Shown here one piece after another: positions 1-5,993 of a DNA stretch of 11,990 nucleotides. A model generated the notes under the pieces. That model saw nothing but the letters and a program-made list of their open reading frames with translations, did no database searches and was not told the DNA's origin. Position 1 is the first letter of the stretch. Every line of letters begins with the position of its first letter. Source of the DNA: CAYLZW01 sp964388085 (GTDB lineage Bacteria; Myxococcota; UBA727; CAYLZW01); contig CAYLZW010000181.1 of assembly GCA_964388085.1 (NCBI GenBank), positions 1 through 11,990 on the forward strand. The letters are read 5' to 3'. The translations under genes were made by a program, and so were the position numbers.

Positions 1-3000
1 GGCTGCAAGCGCTGGCGCGCGATCCTCGCGCCGATGACGACGTGAACGCGCGCGCGACGGCGCTCGGACGCAAGGTGCCGGAGACGCGGGTGCTCGAGAG
101 GATGTCGCGCCAGCTCCCGGGGGCGCCCATCGGCACCTTCCATGGGCTGTGCTCGCTGCTGCTGCGGGATCACGCGCTGAACGCCGGTATCGATCCGGGC
201 TTCACGCTGCTCGACCCCGTCGCCGAGCTCGAGCTGCTGCTCGAGACCGCGGAGGGCGTCGTGCTCGACCGCCTCGCGAGCGGGGACGCCGACGTAGCCG
301 AGCTCGGCGCGCGCTTCTCGCTCAAGCGCCTCGGCGCGGGCGCCGGCCTCGTCGACTCCTTGGTCGCCGTGCAGCAGAAGCTCGCCGAGCGCGGCGTGGC
401 CCCGGAGGACGTGCGACCCGCCGTTGTCGTCGAGGACGCCCGCTTGCGCGTGAGCGAGGTGCGCGCCTCCGCCGACGACGCCGTGAAGGCGCTCTGGGAG
501 GCGGTGAAGGGCGCCGACGACATCAGCCGGCGATCACTGAAGGGCGTGTTCCGCGCCTACCGGCGGATGCGCGAGCTGCTCGACCGCTGGGATCCCGACG
601 ACGAGCACGACCTCGCCACGCAGTTTCTCACCGTGCGCGATGGGCTCGAGAAGGCGCGCCTCCGCGGCCAGGCGCTGTCGTACGCGCGCGACACGGCGCT
701 CTCCGTCGTGAAGGATCTCGGCGTCGCGCTCTGTGATCGGGTGACGGCGCCGCACGCGGCCGCCGTGCGCTCCATCGTCATCGAGCTCTCCGAGCGAGTC
801 CGGCGGGAGAAGGACCAGCTCGGCGTGCTCGGCTTCGGCGACATGCTCTTGCGCACGCGTGATCTGCTGCGCGACGACCCCTCGGTGCGCGCGCGCGTGA
901 AGGCGCGCTTCGATCGCGTCCTCGTCGACGAGTACCAGGACACGAGCCCGGTACAGGAAGATCTCGTCGCGCTGCTGGCGGAGGAGGCGAGCCGCGGTGA
1001 TCGCGTGCCCGCCGGGCAGCGCGCCATGGGCACGCTGCGCCTCGAGCCCGGCCGCCTCTTCGTCGTGGGCGATCCGAAGCAGAGCATCTACGGCTTTCGC
1101 GGCGCGGACGTCAGCGTGTTCCAGCACACGCTCGACGTCGTGGTGGCAGGCAGCGAGCGCTCGCCCGCGAGCGGCGATCGGCGGCCTCTCTCCGTGAGCT
1201 GGCGCTCGCGCCCGCCCATCCTGCGGCTCGTGAACCAGGTGGCGCTGAAGACGCTGCCCTCGGGCGACGTCGGCGTCGACGTACAGCCCGAGGACCTGCT
1301 GACGCCGAGGCGCGAGGGGGAGGGCAAGGCCGGCGCGCTGTGGGTGCCGGTGGAGGTCGGTGATCTCGAGCCCGAGCAGGCCGAGGGCATCGTGGTGGCG
1401 CGCAAGGTGCGCGCGCTGCTCGACGAGGGGCTCGTCGTCGGTGACGCAGACGCGGGGCGTCCTTGTCGGGCCGGTGACATCGCCATCCTCATCCGCCGCG
1501 TCAAGGCGGCCGCGCCCATCGTGCGTGCGCTCGCGCACCAGGGCGTGCCGGCGCTGCTGACCGGCGGGGAGGGCTTCTTTCAACGCCCGGAGGTCATGGA
1601 CCTCATCGCCGCGCTGCAGCTCATCGTCGAGCCGGAGGACGATCTCGCGACGCTGACGGTGCTGCGCTCGCCGCTGCTGCTCGTCCCCGACGACGCCATC
1701 GTGCAGCTCACCGAGGGCATCGACGGCTGGCGGCGCGGGCTGCGCTGGCGCGAGGTGCCGGCCGCGGCCGAGAAGGCGGGCGTCGATCCCGCGGTGCGCG
1801 CGCGCATCGAAGAGCTCGATCGGCTGCTCTCGTCGCTGCGCGGGCAGCTGCACCATCTCCCCGCGGCGCGCATGGTGGACGCGCTCGTCGACGAGGCCGG
1901 CTACGCGCTCGCCCTCGGCGTCGAGCGCGACGCGGCGGACCGGCTCGCCAACGTGGAGAAGCTGCGCGCGCTGTGCGAGGGCCGGCCGGGCGACGCGCTG
2001 CGCACCATCCATCGCTTGTGGGCGTGGCTCGACGATCCGCCGAAGGAGTCCATCGCCTCCATGGCGGATCCCGACGTCGACGCCGTGCGCATCATGACCA
2101 TGCACCAGGCGAAGGGCCTCGAGTTCCCCATCGTCGTCGTGGCGGACGCGGGCAGCGCGCTGCCCGGCGGCGGCGGCGACCTCGAGATCGACTTCGAGGT
2201 GGGCCTCGCGGTCTCGCATCGCGGTCGGCCCATCGACGCCTGCTCGTGGAAGACCCGCGGGCTGCTCGTGCCGCCGGCCATCGAGCGCGTGCGCCAGCGT
2301 CGTCGAGCGCGCGAGGAGGCCGAGCTCGCCCGGCTGCTCTACGTCGCGCTCACGCGCGCCCGCGACTTCGTCTTCGTCATCGGTGAGGAGCGCGAGAACA
2401 AGGGTGTCTCGCTGCGGCGCCTGCTCGAGCGGGGGCGCATGGCCGATCCGCGCGCGTTCGCGGCGCTGTTGCCGTCGGAGAAGGTGCCCGCCCGGCTCGG
2501 TCCGTCGCGTCCGCTCCCCATCACCCGCCTCCCGGACGTCGCTGCCGCGCGGCCGCGGCCCGTCGTCGGGCCCGTGCGCCTCGTGCCGAGCGCGCTCGCC
2601 GAGCCTCTGCCGGCCCAGGTGGACGCGCTCATCGCCGGCGGGCAGGTGATCGAGGGCAACGTGTCCGCGCGGCGGCGCGGGCGCATGGGCCACCAGCTCA
2701 TCGGCCGGCTGGGCGAGCTGCTCGCGGCGGGCGCGCTCTTGGACCTCAGCGCCGTCGAGCGTGCGGCGGCGGCGGCGGCGCGCTCGCTCGGGGAGGACAT
2801 CGACGCGCCCGACACGCGGGCGCTCTTGCAGCGCGTCATCGTGACCGTGCACCACCCGCTCCGGCGCCTGACCGACGCCGGCTGCACGCTCGCGTTCGAG
2901 GAGCCCGTGCGCACCCGCCTCGGCGAGCGCGCGGTGCTGGTCGGCTCGGTCGACCTCGTCGCGCGCGGACCGCGCTTCACGGCCGCCGTCGAGCTCAAGT

Positions 3001-3197
3001 CCTCTCGCCGGGGCCTCGACGATCCCGCCACCGGCGTGCAGTTGGCCGCGTACGCGCGCGCGCTCGAGGAGGCGGGGGCCGGGGCCGTGCTGGTGGCCGC
3101 CTGGGTCATCGGGGACGAGGAGCCCGCGGCGCCCGCGCGCATCGACGAGGAGGCGGAGCAGCGGCTCGAGGAGCTGCTGGCCTCGGCCGCGGATTGA
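1..3197 (+). CDS. AddA/RecB-type UvrD-family helicase-nuclease, 5' end outside window
   Basis: This is an ATP-dependent helicase with a C-terminal nuclease, the type that processes double-strand DNA ends for recombination (AddAB or RecBCD-like). The frame is open from base 3, so the GTG at 42 is probably internal; the Walker A motif and the TFTEKAA-like motif Ia must lie upstream. Counting from codon 42, visible helicase motifs are GTFHGLC (about 28-34), Walker B DEYQDT (296-301), VGDPKQSIYGFRGAD (about 342-356), SWRSRP (motif IV-like), IMTMHQAKGLEFP (684-696) and RLLYVALTRARD (764-775). The C-terminus carries a RecB-family PD-(D/E)xK nuclease: GHQLIG with H884, GSVDLV with D971, ELKSS with E984 and K986, and QLAAY (Q1000, Y1004). 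All nuclease catalytic residues look present. An AddB-like partner would be expected upstream but is not in view, so AddA versus RecB-like cannot be settled. The stop is 30 nt before the next gene, so co-transcription is possible. Confidence 0.93.
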   Translation, partial: LQALARDPRADDDVNARATALGRKVPETRVLERMSRQLPGAPIGTFHGLCSLLLRDHALNAGIDPGFTLLDPVAELELLLETAEGVVLDRLASGDADVAELGARFSLKRLGAGAGLVDSLVAVQQKLAERGVAPEDVRPAVVVEDARLRVSEVRASADDAVKALWEAVKGADDISRRSLKGVFRAYRRMRELLDRWDPDDEHDLATQFLTVRDGLEKARLRGQALSYARDTALSVVKDLGVALCDRVTAPHAAAVRSIVIELSERVRREKDQLGVLGFGDMLLRTRDLLRDDPSVRARVKARFDRVLVDEYQDTSPVQEDLVALLAEEASRGDRVPAGQRAMGTLRLEPGRLFVVGDPKQSIYGFRGADVSVFQHTLDVVVAGSERSPASGDRRPLSVSWRSRPPILRLVNQVALKTLPSGDVGVDVQPEDLLTPRREGEGKAGALWVPVEVGDLEPEQAEGIVVARKVRALLDEGLVVGDADAGRPCRAGDIAILIRRVKAAAPIVRALAHQGVPALLTGGEGFFQRPEVMDLIAALQLIVEPEDDLATLTVLRSPLLLVPDDAIVQLTEGIDGWRRGLRWREVPAAAEKAGVDPAVRARIEELDRLLSSLRGQLHHLPAARMVDALVDEAGYALALGVERDAADRLANVEKLRALCEGRPGDALRTIHRLWAWLDDPPKESIASMADPDVDAVRIMTMHQAKGLEFPIVVVADAGSALPGGGGDLEIDFEVGLAVSHRGRPIDACSWKTRGLLVPPAIERVRQRRRAREEAELARLLYVALTRARDFVFVIGEERENKGVSLRRLLERGRMADPRAFAALLPSEKVPARLGPSRPLPITRLPDVAAARPRPVVGPVRLVPSALAEPLPAQVDALIAGGQVIEGNVSARRRGRMGHQLIGRLGELLAAGALLDLSAVERAAAAAARSLGEDIDAPDTRALLQRVIVTVHHPLRRLTDAGCTLAFEEPVRTRLGERAVLVGSVDLVARGPRFTAAVELKSSRRGLDDPATGVQLAAYARALEEAGAGAVLVAAWVIGDEEPAAPARIDEEAEQRLEELLASAAD

Positions 3198-3216
3198 AGC
3201 GCGTGCACCGGGTGGG

Positions 3217-3222
3217 TAGGAG
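3217..3222 (+). promoter_or_regulatory. TAGGAG element before the GTG start of the oxidoreductase (SD or leaderless -10)
   Basis: TAGGAG lies 5 nt upstream of the GTG at 3228. Its GGAG part is a reasonable Shine-Dalgarno and supports this start. The same hexamer also resembles the TANNNT-like boxes placed 5-6 nt before other starts in this window, so it could be a -10 element for a leaderless transcript. The sequence alone does not decide between the two. Confidence 0.45.
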
Positions 3223-3227
3223 CCCTT

Positions 3228-4664
3228 GTGAACCAGCGTGCGCTGCCCTCCGGCTTCCTGGAACGCCTCGCGAGCGTCGTCGGGGACGCGTTCGTGGACA
3301 CCTCGCCGCGCGCGCTCGAAGACGCTTCGCACGACGAGACGCCGAACCTGCCGTGGTGTGCTCCCGACGCCGTGCTGCGACCCAAAGACGCGCAGCAGGT
3401 GGCGAGCGTGCTGCGCGCCTGTTCGGACGCCGGCGTCCCGGTGACGCCGCGCGGCGCTGGCACCGGGAAGGCCGGTGGCTGCGTGCCGGTATACGGCGGC
3501 GTCGTGCTCGCGCTCGATCGCCTGCACAGCGTCGTCGAGCTCGATGAGGAGAACCTGGTCGTGCGCGCGCAGCCGGGCGTGCTGCTGGGCGATCTGCAAG
3601 CCGCCGCCCGGGACGCCGGGCTCTTCTACCCGCCGGACCCGGCGTCGCTCGCCCTCTGCACCCTCGGCGGCAACGTCGCCACCAACGCCGGTGGCCCCCG
3701 CGCGCTCAAGTACGGCGTCACCGGCGACTATGTGCTCGGGCTCGAGGCCGTGCTGCCGACGGGCGAGGTGGTGCGCACCGGCCGCCGCACGGCGAAGGGC
3801 GTCGCCGGCTACGACCTGACGTCGTTGCTGGTCGGCAGCGAAGGCACGCTCGCGGTCGTCACCGAGGTGACGCTCGCGCTGCTCGCGAAGCCGCGCGCGG
3901 TCGAGACGGCGCTCGCGTTGTTCCCGTCGTCCCAGGCGGCGGCGGCCTGCGTCACCCGCGTGCTGACGGCCGGCCTGCTCCCACGCGGCGTGGAGTACCT
4001 CGACGCCGCGTCGTTGGCGGCGTTGCGAGCGCACGGCGGCGTCACGCTCCGCTTGCCGGAAGGGGCCGGCGCCGCGCTGCTGTTCGAGACCGACGGGCCG
4101 ACGTCAGAGCGCGCGTTCGAGGAGCTCAGCCGCTCGCTCGACATCGCTGCCGGCGCGGGCGCCACCCACACCGTAGTGGCCGGCGACGAGCGACAGCGAC
4201 GGGAGATCTGGCAGGCGCGGCGGCTGCTCAGCGAGGCCACACGGCGCGTGAAGCCACGCAAGATCAGCGAGGACGTCGTCGTCCCGCGCTCCCGGCTGCC
4301 CGAGCTCGTCGCCCGCTGGGGCGCGCTCGGAGAGGAGCACGGGCTGCTCACTTGCGCGTACGGTCACGCGGGCGACGGCAACCTGCACGCGCAGGTGATG
4401 TTCGACGACGACGGCGACCTGCCGGCCGTGGAGCGGCTCTTGACGCGCCTGTTCGAGGTGACGCTCGAGATGAACGGCACCATCAGCGGCGAGCACGGCA
4501 TCGGTCTCGCGAAGAAGCGCTACCTGCCGCTCGAGCAGAGCGCGGCCGTGCTCTCGCTGCAGCAGCGCATCAAGGACGCCTTCGATCCCGCGGGCGTGTT
4601 GAACCCGGGCAAGATGCTGCCCGATCGGGTTGCGTTGCGCGCCTCCGCTCTCGCCGCCGGCTGA
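3228..4664 (+). CDS. FAD-linked 2-hydroxyacid oxidoreductase, GlcD / D-lactate dehydrogenase type
   Basis: This 478-residue flavoprotein belongs to the vanillyl-alcohol-oxidase fold family that includes glycolate oxidase subunit GlcD, D-lactate dehydrogenase and D-2-hydroxyglutarate dehydrogenase. Such enzymes oxidise a 2-hydroxyacid to the 2-oxoacid and pass electrons to a carrier. The FAD-binding half shows TPRGAGTGKAGG (from residue 73), PPDPAS (135-140), LGGNVATNAGGPRALKYGVT (around 146-165), AGYDLT and VGSEGTLAVVTE. The C-terminal half shows GHAGDGNLH (H380 and H387) and SGEHGIGLAKK (E422, H423), which are active-site and metal-binding signatures of the family, and ends with the usual FDPAGVLNPGKML. 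Length is close to E. coli GlcD (about 499). No glcE or glcF (FAD or Fe-S partner) is adjacent, so it may be a stand-alone enzyme; glycolate, D-lactate and 2-hydroxyglutarate cannot be told apart from sequence alone. The GTG start follows a TAGGAG element. Confidence 0.93.
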   Translation: MNQRALPSGFLERLASVVGDAFVDTSPRALEDASHDETPNLPWCAPDAVLRPKDAQQVASVLRACSDAGVPVTPRGAGTGKAGGCVPVYGGVVLALDRLHSVVELDEENLVVRAQPGVLLGDLQAAARDAGLFYPPDPASLALCTLGGNVATNAGGPRALKYGVTGDYVLGLEAVLPTGEVVRTGRRTAKGVAGYDLTSLLVGSEGTLAVVTEVTLALLAKPRAVETALALFPSSQAAAACVTRVLTAGLLPRGVEYLDAASLAALRAHGGVTLRLPEGAGAALLFETDGPTSERAFEELSRSLDIAAGAGATHTVVAGDERQRREIWQARRLLSEATRRVKPRKISEDVVVPRSRLPELVARWGALGEEHGLLTCAYGHAGDGNLHAQVMFDDDGDLPAVERLLTRLFEVTLEMNGTISGEHGIGLAKKRYLPLEQSAAVLSLQQRIKDAFDPAGVLNPGKMLPDRVALRASALAAG

Positions 4665-4676
4665 GCGCGCTCGTCG

Positions 4677-5927
4677 TCAGCCGCGCTTGACCTGGCTCGG
4701 ACAATTCGGGTGCTGCAGGATGAGCTTCTTTAGCGAGGGCGTCCGGCGCACGCTGTTCTGCTTCGCGAGGTGCGCGATGAGCGGCGGTGGCGTCGCCGAG
4801 AAGCGCAGCAGGTTCTGGATCAGCAGCGTCGAGTTGTAGGTGCGCCCGCACAGGAGCGCGACGGTCTTGGCGTCGAAGGACAGCCCGATGAGCATGGCGA
4901 GGCAGCGGCCCTCCGTCGTGAAGATGAGCCCGACGCGCTCCTCCGCGGAGGTCTGCTGAAAGGCGCGCCGCAGCTCCTGGCGCGCGGCCCGCTTGGCGCG
5001 CTCGGTGAGCTCACGGCCGCGGTTCAACTGAAAGAGCTGGGTGAGCGGCTTCTTCGAGAGGATGCGCTTCAGCAGCGGATCGCCCGTCTGGTTGTTGCGC
5101 AGGAGCAGGCGCTGCACGTGCCCGTCGCGAAGGAATTCCACGCGGCGCGCGAGCGCGTCGAGGCCGACGCCGTTTCGGTGATGCGCCGCGATGAGCCGCG
5201 CGTGCTCGAGGCCCACCGTCGTGTTCTCGAGCAGCGCGCGGATGACGCCAGGGTCGGCGTCGAAGCAGAGCGCGCACAAGGTAGCGCCCTTCGCTTCGCC
5301 CGCGAGCTTCACGCGTTGATCGCGCTCGAGCGGCTTGAGCTCCGTCTCGTACAGCTTCCGATAGCTCGCCTGCTCGACGACGGCCTCGCCGCTCTCCTCG
5401 TCACCCTCGTCCCCTGCGTCACCGTCAGCGTCCTCAGCGTCGGTATCGTCATCGTCGTCGTCGTCGTTCGCTCCGTCGTCATCGGTCGCCGGCTTGCGCG
5501 CCGCACGCTCGGCCGCTTCCGCTTCCTCTTCCGCCTCGCGATCGTCCGAGAACAGCAGCTCATCGTCGGAGGCCTCGCCCTCGGACGTCTCGTAGTCGTA
5601 CGTCCACTCGTCCGTCGCCCCGCCGACCGGATCGGCCTCCTGCACCGTCGCGTCCGGGATGCTGATGGGATCGGGCACGGCCGCGGGCGCGCTGGCCGGC
5701 AACGAGACGCTGCGCGGCGCTGCGCGGGCGATGGCTCCCTCATCGACCAGCTTGCCGACGATGGCCGACACCCGCTCCGGCGGCATGCCCGTCAGGTGCT
5801 CGAGGTTTTTCAAGCTCGTGCCGCCGTCGATGCGAGAGAGCACGAAGCCCTCCTCGGCGGAGAGCGAGAGCTTGGTCCAGTCGAGCCCCTCAGCGAGCGC
5901 GGGCGTCCAGTCCTCGTCGTCGGACAT
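4677..5927 (-). CDS. uncharacterised protein: HTH-like N-terminus, acidic linker, duplicated helical-repeat C-terminus
   Basis: I do not recognise a named family for this 416-residue protein. Residues about 18-68 (around GFVLSRIDGGTSLKNLEHL and the following helices) look like a small winged-helix-type domain, a module I associate with N-termini of many myxobacterial proteins. Residues about 100-185 form an extremely acidic, low-complexity linker including seven consecutive Asp (155-161) and then Asp/Glu/Gly-rich sequence. Residues about 186-416 are helical, Leu-rich and basic, with motifs such as LLLRNNQTGDPLLKRI (275-290) and LKKLILQHPNCPSQVKR (399-415). These resemble leucine-rich-variant/HEAT-like repeats, and the two halves align with each other. 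No signal peptide or membrane segment is seen, so it is probably cytoplasmic. The ATG at 5927 is chosen because the open frame upstream overlaps the lipoprotein gene and has different composition. There is no Shine-Dalgarno. A function as scaffold or regulator is only a guess. Confidence 0.87.
   Translation of the reverse strand: MSDDEDWTPALAEGLDWTKLSLSAEEGFVLSRIDGGTSLKNLEHLTGMPPERVSAIVGKLVDEGAIARAAPRSVSLPASAPAAVPDPISIPDATVQEADPVGGATDEWTYDYETSEGEASDDELLFSDDREAEEEAEAAERAARKPATDDDGANDDDDDDDTDAEDADGDAGDEGDEESGEAVVEQASYRKLYETELKPLERDQRVKLAGEAKGATLCALCFDADPGVIRALLENTTVGLEHARLIAAHHRNGVGLDALARRVEFLRDGHVQRLLLRNNQTGDPLLKRILSKKPLTQLFQLNRGRELTERAKRAARQELRRAFQQTSAEERVGLIFTTEGRCLAMLIGLSFDAKTVALLCGRTYNSTLLIQNLLRFSATPPPLIAHLAKQNSVRRTPSLKKLILQHPNCPSQVKRG
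5445..5465 (-). repeat. Asp-codon (GAC/GAT) triplet run in the acidic linker
   Basis: Seven consecutive aspartate codons (five GAC, two GAT) lie within a longer Asp/Glu/Gly-rich coding stretch, about 5370-5630. It is a short trinucleotide repeat that could change length in frame without breaking the gene. Confidence 0.7.
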
Positions 5928-5933
5928 GGGCCG

Positions 5934-5939
5934 ACAATA
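5934..5939 (-). promoter_or_regulatory. TATTGT candidate -10 box for a leaderless transcript of the acidic-linker gene
   Basis: Read on the minus strand, TATTGT (four of six matches to TATAAT) is followed by six bases and then the ATG at 5927. A normal -10 to start-site distance would place transcription start at or next to the A of the ATG. There is no Shine-Dalgarno, which fits a leaderless mRNA. No clear -35 is visible. Confidence 0.4.
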
Positions 5940-5981
5940 GCGTGGAAGGCGCCGAGAGCGGCGAAACGATGCGCCGGCCTG

Positions 5982-5987
5982 TATCGT
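5982..5987 (+). promoter_or_regulatory. TATCGT candidate -10 box for a leaderless transcript of the GE-repeat lipoprotein gene
   Basis: TATCGT (four of six matches to TATAAT) is followed by six bases and then the ATG at 5994, the same arrangement as the divergent gene on the other strand. There is no Shine-Dalgarno. The two candidate -10 boxes are only 42 bp apart, so their -35 regions would overlap and polymerase binding could be mutually exclusive. Confidence 0.4.
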
Positions 5988-5993
5988 CGCCTG

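Noticed and set aside
534..4034. 1166-codon open frame on the minus strand opposite the helicase and the oxidoreductase
   Set aside because: It is a shadow frame of GC-rich coding sequence: Arg/Ala/His-rich, no domain, and it covers two genes with clear conserved motifs on the other strand.
4770..5993. Upstream extension of the GE-repeat lipoprotein frame (open from 4770)
   Set aside because: It is antisense to the acidic-linker gene, and using it would bury the lipoprotein signal peptide inside the protein.
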